A DNA stretch of 64,000 bases from Methylophilaceae bacterium LSUCC0665 (lineage in GTDB: Bacteria > Pseudomonadota > Gammaproteobacteria > Burkholderiales > Methylophilaceae): positions 186,001 through 250,000 of the forward strand of contig CP103437.1 of the NCBI GenBank assembly GCA_024919215.1. The letters run 5' to 3'. The translations under genes and the position numbers were made by a program. Under the pieces are notes generated by a model. That model had not been told where the DNA came from and made no database searches. It worked only from the letters and a program-made list of their open reading frames with translations. Position 1 is the stretch's first letter, and each line of letters begins with the position of its first letter. Shown here piece by piece: positions 26,071 through 34,586 of this stretch.

Positions 26071-26955
26071 ATGAAAAAAATAGTAATTTTTGGAGGCTCT
26101 GGGTTTATTGGCTCAGAGCTGATAATAAAATTAGCGAACTTTAAAAATTTTCAAGTTGATGTTATTACAAGAAATAAAAAAACCATTCATCCTTTAAAAG
26201 TCCTTCCCAATGTTAGATTTCATGAGGTAAGAACTTTTAATCCTGGGGTGATTGAGAGGTATATCAGAGGATCAGAAATTGTCATAAATTTAATGGGAAT
26301 TTTACATGAGGATAAAAAAAACTCATTTAAAACGATTCACGCAACATATCCAAAAATAATTCAAAATTTGTGCATTAGAAATAAAATCAAGAAATTTATT
26401 CATGTGAGTGCATTAAAGTCTGAATCAAAAGCAAGCAATTATTTAAAATCTAAACATATGGGCGAAAAAAGTCTTTTACAAAAAAATAACCAATTAAAAA
26501 CCTTTATTCTTAAACCATCCATTATCTTCGGGACAGATGATAATTTTATTAATATGTTTTTTAAAATTATGAAAATTAGTCCATTCATGGCGGTAATTTC
26601 ACCTAATTCATTATTTCAGCCAATATCAGTGAAGGATTTGGTATTTATAATTACTGCTTTAATACAAAATAATTCCTTTAAAAGTCGAACTTTTGAACTA
26701 GGTGGACCAAAAACATATTCTTTTCTTGATATCTTAAAAACTATAATAAAAATAAAAAAAATAAGATGTATTTTATTTAGTTTACCTAGGGTATTCGAAT
26801 CATTATTTGTTGCACTGCTGGAATTAAGTCCCAGGAAAATAATCACCAGAGATAATTTGAAATCATTGCAAGTGGATAATGTATGTGAAATTAATCATTC
26901 CTATGAATTTATTTCAGAATTAAATGAATTAGAGACACATATTAACAAGTTATGA
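26071..26955 (+). CDS. NAD(P)-binding protein, NDUFA9-like atypical short-chain dehydrogenase
   Basis: This 294-residue Rossmann protein starts with the dinucleotide-binding motif IFGGSGFIGSELI (5-17). It continues with VINLMGILHED, a HVSALKSESKASNYLKSKHMGEK stretch holding a Tyr-x-x-x-Lys pair, and LKPSIIFGTDDNFIN. These are typical of the complex I NDUFA9 subfamily of atypical SDRs found in proteobacteria and mitochondria. In bacteria it is usually free-standing and its substrate is not established. It is coupled to cca by a 4-nt overlap and to the small membrane protein upstream. Confidence 0.8.
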   Translation: MKKIVIFGGSGFIGSELIIKLANFKNFQVDVITRNKKTIHPLKVLPNVRFHEVRTFNPGVIERYIRGSEIVINLMGILHEDKKNSFKTIHATYPKIIQNLCIRNKIKKFIHVSALKSESKASNYLKSKHMGEKSLLQKNNQLKTFILKPSIIFGTDDNFINMFFKIMKISPFMAVISPNSLFQPISVKDLVFIITALIQNNSFKSRTFELGGPKTYSFLDILKTIIKIKKIRCILFSLPRVFESLFVALLELSPRKIITRDNLKSLQVDNVCEINHSYEFISELNELETHINKL

Positions 26956-28049
26956 AAATTTATTTAGTAGGCGGGGCAGTTCGAGATGAGATATTGAAGC
27001 ATCCTTATACGGAAAAAGATTATGTTGTTGTTGGGTCGACTCCCGCGGAGATGGTTGAGAAAAAATTTAAACCTGTAGGGAAAAGCTTTCCTGTCTTTTT
27101 ACATCCTGATACTCATGAGGAGTATGCATTAGCCAGGACAGAAAAAAAGAATGGAGTTGGATATAAAGATTTTATTTTTTTTACCAGTCCATCTATTTCA
27201 TTAGAAGAGGACTTAGCCCGAAGAGACCTAACAATTAATGCAATAGCAAAAGATGATCAGAGTAAATATATTGATCCATTTAATGGAATTAGCGATATCA
27301 ACAATAAAATACTCCGTCATGTTTCAAATGCATTTAAGGAAGATCCCTTAAGAATATTAAGACTAGCAAGGTTTAAAGCAAAATTATCTGATTTTAAAAT
27401 TGCAGAGGAAACATTAGTCTTATTAAAAACTATGGTCAATGCAGGAGAATTGAAGCACCTGAGCTATGATCGAATCATCATTGAGATTAAAAAAGTCTTT
27501 CAACTTAAAGATGGACATATCTTTTTTGAGACATTGGAAGATATTGGGGCAATTGATCAAATTTTTGAAAACAATAATAAAAAAAAGTTATCAGAGTGTT
27601 TTCAATCCTTTTTCAAACATAGGTGCTTCTTTGAGAACTTCAATTTGTGTTGGCTTTTCTTTCAAGAAAAATTCAACTTTAAATTTTGCAAAGATTATTT
27701 AGTTAATTTTTCCAAAAAAGATCTTAATCTAATTAATACTTTTAAAGAACTAAATAAAGATTTACTTAATTTTAAAACTCTTTCTTCAAGAGGTCAGTTG
27801 AATGTTCTAAATAGAGTTGGTTTTTTTAATAAAGATGATAAGTTTGAAAAGATTTCAGACTTAATGAAGCTGGATTTATTAATAGATCAAAATGACTCTA
27901 ATGTATCTTTATTAGCTTATCAGGATAAGTTGCAAAATTTTTTTAAAGACAAACCAATAAGCATCCCATCAGATCTTTCAGGTGAAGATATTGCAGAAAA
28001 TATTAATAAACAGAGACTTAATTTTTTAGAATCTTTTCAATTTGAATAA
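26952..28049 (+). CDS. cca: CCA-adding tRNA nucleotidyltransferase, HD domain apparently lost
   Basis: This 365-residue class II nucleotidyltransferase adds or repairs the 3' CCA of tRNAs. The catalytic core is clear: IYLVGGAVRDEIL (3-15), EKDYVVVG with the metal-binding acidic pair, EEYALARTEKK, LARRDLTINAIA and the FKEDPLRILRLARF neck. The body then matches the E. coli enzyme up to FFETLEDIGAIDQIF. After this, E. coli-type enzymes carry an HD phosphohydrolase domain; here the His-Asp motif is not visible, and the tail is shorter and Phe/Lys/Asn-rich. Nucleotide addition should remain; the phosphatase and phosphodiesterase side activities probably do not. Its 3' end overlaps the convergent HAD gene by 24 nt. 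Confidence 0.9.
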   Translation: MKIYLVGGAVRDEILKHPYTEKDYVVVGSTPAEMVEKKFKPVGKSFPVFLHPDTHEEYALARTEKKNGVGYKDFIFFTSPSISLEEDLARRDLTINAIAKDDQSKYIDPFNGISDINNKILRHVSNAFKEDPLRILRLARFKAKLSDFKIAEETLVLLKTMVNAGELKHLSYDRIIIEIKKVFQLKDGHIFFETLEDIGAIDQIFENNNKKKLSECFQSFFKHRCFFENFNLCWLFFQEKFNFKFCKDYLVNFSKKDLNLINTFKELNKDLLNFKTLSSRGQLNVLNRVGFFNKDDKFEKISDLMKLDLLIDQNDSNVSLLAYQDKLQNFFKDKPISIPSDLSGEDIAENINKQRLNFLESFQFE

Positions 28050-28667
28050 TTCGCCAAGACCATATAATTTTTTACTAGCATAGTTTTTATTTATTCTTAA
28101 ATTTGAAATATGTATTGTTTTTAACCCTGCCTGGTAAGCACTCCTTAGATTTTCAAGTGAATCATCAATAAGAATAATGTTTTGATAAGGCATTCGTTTA
28201 ATTTTTCTAAAAATACGGATATCAGGTTTGGATATGAAAAAGTTATCCTCAATACAAATAGTTTTTTTAAAGAAATAATGAATATCTAATTTTTTTAAAA
28301 TAAATTTTGTATAATGAATTGGTGCATTTGTAAGTATAATTTTGTCATCTTTAATAGCCTTTAAAATCGTTTTTAAATATTTTACAGGCTCTATTTTTGC
28401 TTCAATATCTTTTAAGTTGTGAGTCTTATTTAAAAAATCATTGGGATTGATTTTATGATGGATCATTAATCCTCTTAATGTTGAGCCATACTTCTTCCAA
28501 TAGTCGGCTCTTAAAAGATTAGCCCTCTCATGTGAAATATTTAAATATTCAGATATATATTGAGTCATATCTCGATTGATAAGCTCAAAAATATATGGGC
28601 TTGCGTGATGAAGCGTGTCATCAAGATCAAATACCCATAGTTGTTTTAGTTTTTTCCTTTGATTAAT
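28026..28667 (-). CDS. HAD-superfamily hydrolase, pyrimidine 5'-nucleotidase-like; probable ATT start
   Basis: The frame encodes HAD motif I ([12 protein letters not shown]), motif II (ILTNAP), motif III lysine ([14 protein letters not shown]) and motif IV ([18 protein letters not shown]), with an alpha-helical cap. It resembles the pyrimidine 5'-nucleotidase (SDT1/PHM8-like) genes that follow argB in Betaproteobacteria. Starting at the first ATG (28568) would remove motif I and give an inactive protein. Between the upstream in-frame stop (28713-28715) and that ATG there is no ATG, GTG or TTG. The best candidate is ATT at 28665-28667, 7 nt after AAGGTG, giving about 213 residues; another ATT lies further upstream. 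It overlaps the end of argB by 22 nt. Substrate is inferred only from family and position. Confidence 0.75.
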   Translation of the reverse strand: MNQRKKLKQLWVFDLDDTLHHASPYIFELINRDMTQYISEYLNISHERANLLRADYWKKYGSTLRGLMIHHKINPNDFLNKTHNLKDIEAKIEPVKYLKTILKAIKDDKIILTNAPIHYTKFILKKLDIHYFFKKTICIEDNFFISKPDIRIFRKIKRMPYQNIILIDDSLENLRSAYQAGLKTIHISNLRINKNYASKKLYGLGELFKLKRF

Positions 28668-29512
28668 GTACCTACACCTTGATTGGTTAATATTTCTAAC
28701 AACAATGCATGCTCAACTCGTCCGTCAATGATATGTACGCTATTGACTCCGCCTTTTGCGGCATCCATAGCTGATTCTATTTTTGGTAACATACCGCCAC
28801 TTAATGTGCCATCATTAATCAATGTTTCAATATCGTTTGGCTTAATTCCTGTAATCAGATTATTTTGGTTATCTAGAACACCTTTGGTGTTAGTCATTAG
28901 AATTAATTTTTCTGCCATGAGAACTTCAGCTAATTTGCCTGCGACAACATCTGCATTAATGTTGTAAGTTTTTCCATCTGAACCAATTCCAATTGGAGCG
29001 ATTACAGGAATAAAGTCACCAGTATCCAGAAAATCAATCAGGCTAGGATCAATGGACTCAATTTTACCGACATAGCCAAGGTCTATTTTTTTACCATCTT
29101 TGTCTTTATCAAGCTTTGAAGCATGAATGAAGTTTCCATCTTGCCCAGTAAGACCAACTGCTTTCCCGCCATGCATGTTGATTTGATGAACAATTTCTTT
29201 ATTTATTTGACCACCTAAAATCATTTCCACAACATCCATGGTTTCTTCATCAGTCACTCTTACCCCATTAATAAATTCACCCTTCTTACCAATTTTCTCC
29301 AGGTGTTCATTAATCTGAGGGCCTCCTCCATGAACAACAACTGGATTCATACCCACCAACTTCAATAACACTACATCCATAGCAAAAGAGCTTTTAAGTT
29401 GTTCATCTATCATGGCATTGCCACCAAACTTAATCACAATAGTTTTATCAAAAAATTGCTTTATGTAAGGCAATGCTTCACTAAGTATTTTTGCTTTGTC
29501 ATTCGGTGCCAT
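28646..29512 (-). CDS. argB: Acetylglutamate kinase
   Basis: This 288-residue amino-acid kinase phosphorylates N-acetylglutamate, the second step of arginine synthesis. Visible are [11 protein letters not shown] near residue 26, [18 protein letters not shown], the substrate-binding [14 protein letters not shown] segment, and the C-terminal [18 protein letters not shown]. It touches argA (the ATG shares base 29512), so the first two steps are co-expressed. The N-terminal extension [17 protein letters not shown] suggests the hexameric arginine-inhibited type; this is inference. Confidence 0.97.
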   Translation of the reverse strand: MAPNDKAKILSEALPYIKQFFDKTIVIKFGGNAMIDEQLKSSFAMDVVLLKLVGMNPVVVHGGGPQINEHLEKIGKKGEFINGVRVTDEETMDVVEMILGGQINKEIVHQINMHGGKAVGLTGQDGNFIHASKLDKDKDGKKIDLGYVGKIESIDPSLIDFLDTGDFIPVIAPIGIGSDGKTYNINADVVAGKLAEVLMAEKLILMTNTKGVLDNQNNLITGIKPNDIETLINDGTLSGGMLPKIESAMDAAKGGVNSVHIIDGRVEHALLLEILTNQGVGTLIKGKN

Positions 29513-31014
29513 TATTGCTCCAATTCCTTTAAAAATATTTTTGAATTTCGTTGTGGGGAGTATTCCTTTTTTTTCTCATCAGGTAAATCATTGATGCTGC
29601 CCTGTTTAAATGCATTTTCCATAAACCAATGGCTAGATTGAGTTGTCATAATAAATGTCTTGTTATTCACTTTCTTACATTCATTCTCACAATATTCTAA
29701 AAGTTTTTTCCCATAACCCATATTTTGGTAATTTTCATTTATTGCAAAACAAGCAATTTCAGAAATACCATCATAATGTTTTACTTGAGCACACCCAAGT
29801 ATCTTATTATCAAACTCTAAAATGTGGAAATTTTGTATTTCCATTTCTATCTTTTCAAGACTCCTGTCTACAATGATTTGGTTCTTCATTAGTGGATTAA
29901 TCATTTTTTCAATCACTTTGGCATCTTGTATCTTGGCAGATCTGAATTTCTCTATTTTTTCTGGAGTAATAACAGTACCCTGGCCTTGGTTAGTGAATAA
30001 TTCCATTATTAATGAACCATTAACGTGTCTATTTACTAGATGAATTTTTACTAAGCCTTCTTTTAAACCTTCAGCTGCACCTTCCAATATCGGCAGGGTA
30101 TTTTTTTCTATAAATTCTGGATGTTCTGATTCTTTGATATGAGTTATCAAATTGTTTAATTTGATGCTTGTCATTTCAGATATATATTCCCCTCTAATAT
30201 TTTGTACCCCATTATTTTCAGTGATATAAATTAATTTTTCAGCCTGAATTGACGAAGCAATTTTACTTGCTGATGATTCAAAAGATAAATTAAATATTTC
30301 CCCAATAGGAGAGTATCCAATAGGAGACATGATGACGATTTCATTGTGGTTAAGTTTTTCAATGATTGCTTCATGGTTAATCTCCCTAATGACACCTGTT
30401 TGTTCCATATCAACTCCATCAATAACACCTCTCGGTTTCGCCATAAGAAAATTACCAGATGAAATTTTCAACTCACTTTTAAAAATATTATTATGGTAAA
30501 TATTGGAAGATAAAGCCGCTTCAATTTTTGTTTTAACTAACCCATTAGCTTCAATAATATGAGGCATCATCTCAGCTGTGGTAATTCTTTGATGCTTATA
30601 GAATCTTGATTTAATATTATTTTTATCCAATCTTAAATCGATAAAAGGCCTGATGCCATGAATTAGAATGATTTTAATTCCTAAAGAGTGAAGCAGATTA
30701 ATATCAGTACATAAATTGACAAAAGAGTTACTCTCAAGGGCAAAACCGTCAAATGCAATAACGAATATCTTATTTCTATAATGATGAATATACGGGGCTG
30801 CCGATCTAAAGGCTGATATAAAGTCGACGCTGGATTGCCCCACTAAATTATCAATGGAAACTTTAAAGTAATTTGAATATTTTATTAGAACTGGTAAAGA
30901 AGGTTTTAGTTTTCCTTGTTCAATTTTTGAAAGATTACCAGGGTCTAAGTCAAGGATTTGACTGAGGTTGGTAATAGTTAGCTTTCTATCGGTTCTAAGC
31001 TGTTTAAGATTCAT
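29512..31014 (-). CDS. argA: XRE helix-turn-helix domain fused to N-acetylglutamate synthase
   Basis: The 500-residue protein has three parts. Residues 1-57 are a full XRE/Cro-type HTH ([21 protein letters not shown], then [20 protein letters not shown], then [10 protein letters not shown]). Residues about 64-350 are an amino-acid-kinase-like domain that begins like ordinary ArgA ([18 protein letters not shown]) and ends [21 protein letters not shown]. Residues about 353-500 are a GNAT domain with the acetyl-CoA loop [12 protein letters not shown]. ArgA makes N-acetylglutamate and is usually feedback-inhibited by arginine through the kinase-like domain. The linker between HTH and enzyme is only about 6 residues. 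The frame is continuous. The one internal start, GTG at codon 58, has no Shine-Dalgarno. The HTH is not part of known ArgA architecture; I infer autoregulation. Confidence 0.93.
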   Translation of the reverse strand: MNLKQLRTDRKLTITNLSQILDLDPGNLSKIEQGKLKPSLPVLIKYSNYFKVSIDNLVGQSSVDFISAFRSAAPYIHHYRNKIFVIAFDGFALESNSFVNLCTDINLLHSLGIKIILIHGIRPFIDLRLDKNNIKSRFYKHQRITTAEMMPHIIEANGLVKTKIEAALSSNIYHNNIFKSELKISSGNFLMAKPRGVIDGVDMEQTGVIREINHEAIIEKLNHNEIVIMSPIGYSPIGEIFNLSFESSASKIASSIQAEKLIYITENNGVQNIRGEYISEMTSIKLNNLITHIKESEHPEFIEKNTLPILEGAAEGLKEGLVKIHLVNRHVNGSLIMELFTNQGQGTVITPEKIEKFRSAKIQDAKVIEKMINPLMKNQIIVDRSLEKIEMEIQNFHILEFDNKILGCAQVKHYDGISEIACFAINENYQNMGYGKKLLEYCENECKKVNNKTFIMTTQSSHWFMENAFKQGSINDLPDEKKKEYSPQRNSKIFLKELEQ

Positions 31015-31015
31015 A

Positions 31016-31029
31016 TTGTATATTTTACA
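31016..31029 (-). promoter_or_regulatory. Proximal dyad site upstream of argA (candidate XRE-ArgA operator)
   Basis: TTGTATATTTTACA sits one base upstream of the argA ATG. It is the core of a perfect inverted repeat, ATTGTA-TATTT-TACAAT (31015-31031). A near-identical copy lies 43 bp away in inverted orientation. No Shine-Dalgarno precedes the ATG here, so the same bases could also fold as an RNA hairpin over the start. Confidence 0.5.
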
Positions 31030-31058
31030 ATATTTATATCTATCTTTATATAAATTTA

Positions 31059-31072
31059 TGTAAATTATACAA
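31059..31072 (-). promoter_or_regulatory. Distal dyad site upstream of argA, overlapping a TATAAT box
   Basis: Read on the minus strand this is TTGTATAATTTACA, matching the proximal site at 13 of 14 positions. It contains a perfect TATAAT (31064-31069), a candidate -10 for argA; the -35 region (TTAGCC) is weak. A repressor bound here would block the promoter. It overlaps the stop codon of rsmE. Confidence 0.5.
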
Positions 31073-31805
31073 AATTATCAGTTAAGGCTAATAAGGCACT
31101 TGTTATTGCTAAGGAAGCCGTCTCTGTTCGTAATACTCTTTTACCTAAAGATAATGATTTAAACCCAGCATTTTCCGCTACTTTGATTTCAGCTTCTGAA
31201 AAGCCTCCCTCTGGTCCGATTAAAACCTGATAACTTTTTTTATTTGTTAAGTTGCTATTCCTTAAATTAAATAGCGAGTAATCTGTGTAGGGATTCAAAA
31301 TTAACTTACATGAATGATCATCTTCATTTGCTAATTTATTTAAATCAAAAATTGTTTCATGAACGGTTGGTATTTTTGCCCTTCCGCTCTGTTCGCATGC
31401 AGAGATAACAACTTTTTTTAGATGTTCAATTCTATTAGATATTTTATTAGGTGGTATTTTAAAGTTTACCCTTTCGGTATTAATTAAATAGAAATTTTTC
31501 ACTCCCAGTTCTGTATTCTTCTGAAAAATAAAGTCGAGTTTATCCCGCGAGGTTAATGATTGTAGGATGCTAATACCAATGTTTGCTTCACTTATATTGG
31601 GATTTCTTTCATTAACAAAAATCTCGACATTTTTTTTACCAATTTCTGATATTTCGCCAAGATAATCATATCCATCACCATTAAATAATATAATTTTATC
31701 AGATGGCTTTAATCGCAATGACTTAACAAGATGCTTCGAGGCTTCCTCAGATAGGTTGGTCACGCCATGTACTGAAATAGTGTCTGAATGGTAAAATCTA
31801 TTCAT
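31065..31805 (-). CDS. rsmE: 16S rRNA (uracil(1498)-N3)-methyltransferase
   Basis: This 246-residue SPOUT methyltransferase modifies U1498 of 16S rRNA. It has an N-terminal PUA-like domain (RFYHSDTISVHG, LRLKPSDKIILFNGDG) and the C-terminal knot motifs KLILNP, VLIGPEGGFSEAEI and LSLGKRVLRTETASLAI, which are diagnostic. It lies upstream of argA on the same strand, separated by the short region that holds the two dyad sites. The start is only 26 nt from the divergent redoxin gene. Confidence 0.96.
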   Translation of the reverse strand: MNRFYHSDTISVHGVTNLSEEASKHLVKSLRLKPSDKIILFNGDGYDYLGEISEIGKKNVEIFVNERNPNISEANIGISILQSLTSRDKLDFIFQKNTELGVKNFYLINTERVNFKIPPNKISNRIEHLKKVVISACEQSGRAKIPTVHETIFDLNKLANEDDHSCKLILNPYTDYSLFNLRNSNLTNKKSYQVLIGPEGGFSEAEIKVAENAGFKSLSLGKRVLRTETASLAITSALLALTDNFV

Positions 31806-31831
31806 ATTTTAAATTCAACAAGGAGTGCGAA

Positions 31832-32401
31832 GTGGTTAGCCTCACAACTCCAGTCTGTAATTTTGGCTGGAAAGCAAAAAGTTTTAGTTTACTATCAACT
31901 AACAATGAATTGATTAGTCTTGAAAATGCAATGGGTTCTAATGGTTTATTGGTAATGTTCATCTGCAATCATTGTCCATATGTTAAAGCTATTTTACCAA
32001 GATTGATTCATGATACTAGAGAGTTGAAAATATTGGGTATTAATACCATTGCGATTTCATCTAATGATGTAATAAATTATCCAGAGGATTCTTTTGAGAA
32101 CATGCAAAAATTAGCCAAAGATGAAGATTTTCCATTTGATTATTGTTTTGATGAAACACAAGAAGTTGCAAAAAGTTTTGATGCAATTTGTACACCTGAT
32201 TTTTTTGGTTTTAATAACAAGTATGAGCTTCAGTATAGAGGTCGATTTGACTCCACGGGACGTGGAGAATTGTCAGATAACAATGAAAGAGATTTATTCA
32301 ATGCGATGAAGCTTATCGCAGAAACACATAGTGGCCCCATTGATCAAATACCTAGTATTGGCTGCTCTATAAAATGGAAAGAATCTGCAACAAATCCTTG
32401 A
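31832..32401 (+). CDS. Thioredoxin-family redoxin (AhpC/TSA-like)
   Basis: This 189-residue thioredoxin-fold protein has a Cys-x-x-Cys active site in ICNHCPYVKAILPRL (Cys45 and Cys48). It has an AhpC/TSA-like core (FDETQEVAKSFDAICTPDFFGFNNKYELQYRGRFD) with the cis-Pro in TPDFFGF. This matches a widespread group annotated as thioredoxin-family or redoxin proteins of unknown substrate. The GTG start at 31832 is supported by AAGGAG six bases upstream. It has no signal peptide, so it is probably cytoplasmic. It stands alone before tkt. Confidence 0.85.
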   Translation: MVSLTTPVCNFGWKAKSFSLLSTNNELISLENAMGSNGLLVMFICNHCPYVKAILPRLIHDTRELKILGINTIAISSNDVINYPEDSFENMQKLAKDEDFPFDYCFDETQEVAKSFDAICTPDFFGFNNKYELQYRGRFDSTGRGELSDNNERDLFNAMKLIAETHSGPIDQIPSIGCSIKWKESATNP

Positions 32402-32524
32402 AGAATAATGCTGTTTAGGCAATAATTATACGTTCTATTACCGAATACAAAGAAAATTACAGGTTGTATTTTTATCAGACTTGAATAAAGAAGAATATTC
32501 ACCAAAACAAGGGAGAAACAAAGA

Positions 32525-34510
32525 ATGGCAAGTAGACAAGAATTAGCAAACGCGATCCGTGCCTTATCCATGGATGCAGTTCAAAAAGCAAACTCAGGAC
32601 ACCCAGGTGCTCCTATGGGTATGGCAGAAATAGGAGAAGTGCTTTGGAATAATCATATGAGCCATAATCCTACCAATCCTGAATGGGCAAACCGAGATAG
32701 ATTTATCTTATCTAATGGTCACGGCTCAATGTTAATTTATTCTCTCTTGCACTTAACTGGTTACGACCTACCGATGAGTGAGATCCAATCTTTTAGACAG
32801 TTGCATTCTAAGTGTGCGGGTCACCCTGAATATGGTTATGCGCCTGGCGTTGAAACAACTACTGGACCTCTTGGTCAGGGTATAAGTAATGCCGTAGGCT
32901 TTGCCATGGCTGAGAAATTATTAGCTAATCAATTTAATAAACCTGGTCATGATATTGTTGATCATTACACCTATGTGTTCATGGGCGATGGCTGTTTGAT
33001 GGAGGGTGTTTCTCATGAAACATGTGCACTCGCTGGAACTTGGGGTTTAGGTAAGCTGATTGCTTTCTGGGATGACAATGGCATCTCAATTGATGGACAC
33101 ATTGAAGGTTGGTACACCGATGATACAGCGGGACGATTTGAGTCATACGGTTGGCATGTTGTGAGAGATGTTGATGGTCATGACTTTGATGCAATTGATA
33201 AGGCTATCCAAGAAGCTAAATCTGTTTCTGATAAACCAACGTTAATTTGCTGTAAAACAATTATTGGTAAAGGATCACCAAACAAGTCAGGTTCGCATGA
33301 TTGCCATGGAGCTGCATTAGGTGAAGAAGAAGTTGCACTCACAAGAAAAGAGCTTGGTTGGGAACATGATCCTTTTGTGATTCCACAGGACATTTACGAT
33401 GGTTGGAGTCAAAAAGATAAAGGACAAGAACGCGAGTCTGCATGGAATACTAAATTTGCAGCATATGAAAAAGAATTCCCAGAATTAGCTTCTGAATTTA
33501 AACGTCGTATGGCAAATGAATTACCAGCAGATTGGCAGCAAAAAGTTGATGCGTTAATTAAAGAAACAAATGCTGCTGGCGATAAAGTGGCTACCCGAAA
33601 AGCATCACAAAATGTCATTACCAAACTAGCTGAAACATTGCCTGAATTTGTTGGCGGCTCTGCTGACCTAACTGGATCAAACTTGACCAGCTGTGCCAGC
33701 TTTGAACATGTTAGCGGTAAGAAGCCTGGTAACTATATTTCATATGGCGTTCGTGAATTTGGTATGGCGGCTATTATGAACGGTATGGCATTACATGGCG
33801 GCATTCTTCCATACGGTGGTACTTTCCATATGTTCACTGACTATATGAGAAATGGTATGAGAATGTCAGCGTTGATGAAGCAGAGAGTTATTTATGTGTT
33901 GACCCATGATTCAATCGGCCAAGGTGAAGATGGACCAACTCACCAGCCGATTGAAACAACATCTGGCCTAAGATTTATCCCGAATATGGAAGTCTGGAGA
34001 CCAGGTGATGCAACAGAAACAGCGGTGGCTTGGACTCAAGCTGTCGCAAATATAAGTAATCCAACCAGTCTAGTTCTAACTCGACAAGGTGTTGGATTTA
34101 ATGAAAGAACAGATGAGCAACTTGAAGGTATCAAAAAAGGCGGTTATGTTCTTTGTGATTGTGATGACTATAGAGTTATTCTTATTGCGACAGGCTCAGA
34201 GTTAGACCTCGCTATGAAATCATGTGAGGCGTTAAAAGCTGAGGGTATTGCATCAAGAGTGGTTTCAATGCCATGTACTCATGCATTTGATCGTCAAGAC
34301 CAGGCATATAAAGATTCTGTTCTTACTCCAGGAGTAAAACGTGTTTCTATAGAAGCTGGGGTGACTGATTACTGGAGAAAGTATGTTGGTCTAGATGGAG
34401 CTTCCGTTGGTATCAATACTTACGGTGAATCAGCGCCAGGTGGTAAGTTATTTGAACACTTTGGCTTTACAGTAGAAAATGTTGTTAAGACAGTTAAGTC
34501 TGTTCTTTAA
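32525..34510 (+). CDS. tkt: Transketolase
   Basis: This 661-residue thiamine-diphosphate enzyme moves two-carbon ketol units between sugar phosphates in the pentose-phosphate and ribulose-monophosphate cycles. Visible are [15 protein letters not shown] (18-32), [14 protein letters not shown], the ThDP motif [12 protein letters not shown] through [10 protein letters not shown], and [18 protein letters not shown] in the pyrimidine domain. Its codons are visibly less AT-rich than the neighbours, as expected for a highly expressed gene. GGGAG lies 9 nt before the ATG. It begins the tkt-gap-pgk block and is closed by its own terminator. Confidence 0.98.
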   Translation: MASRQELANAIRALSMDAVQKANSGHPGAPMGMAEIGEVLWNNHMSHNPTNPEWANRDRFILSNGHGSMLIYSLLHLTGYDLPMSEIQSFRQLHSKCAGHPEYGYAPGVETTTGPLGQGISNAVGFAMAEKLLANQFNKPGHDIVDHYTYVFMGDGCLMEGVSHETCALAGTWGLGKLIAFWDDNGISIDGHIEGWYTDDTAGRFESYGWHVVRDVDGHDFDAIDKAIQEAKSVSDKPTLICCKTIIGKGSPNKSGSHDCHGAALGEEEVALTRKELGWEHDPFVIPQDIYDGWSQKDKGQERESAWNTKFAAYEKEFPELASEFKRRMANELPADWQQKVDALIKETNAAGDKVATRKASQNVITKLAETLPEFVGGSADLTGSNLTSCASFEHVSGKKPGNYISYGVREFGMAAIMNGMALHGGILPYGGTFHMFTDYMRNGMRMSALMKQRVIYVLTHDSIGQGEDGPTHQPIETTSGLRFIPNMEVWRPGDATETAVAWTQAVANISNPTSLVLTRQGVGFNERTDEQLEGIKKGGYVLCDCDDYRVILIATGSELDLAMKSCEALKAEGIASRVVSMPCTHAFDRQDQAYKDSVLTPGVKRVSIEAGVTDYWRKYVGLDGASVGINTYGESAPGGKLFEHFGFTVENVVKTVKSVL

Positions 34511-34524
34511 TTTGATTGATTTAG

Positions 34525-34560
34525 AAAAAGGTATTCCTAGTTGCTAGGGATACCTTTTTT
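34525..34560 (+). terminator. Rho-independent terminator after tkt
   Basis: A long stem, AAAAAGGTATTCCTAG (34525-34540) with CTAGGGATACCTTTTTT (34544-34560), has a 3-nt loop, one G-T pair and a terminal T-run. It separates tkt from gap, so gap and pgk need a separate promoter or readthrough. Confidence 0.85.
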
Positions 34561-34586
34561 ATTTTAATTTAGGATAAGCTAAACAT

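Noticed and set aside
28026-28568. HAD protein starting at its first ATG
   Set aside because: This would delete the DLDDT nucleophile motif encoded directly upstream in the same open frame.
32402-32524. Possible small RNA or riboswitch before transketolase
   Set aside because: I found no conserved stem or known motif in this 123-bp leader; only a ribosome-binding site (GGGAG) is clear.
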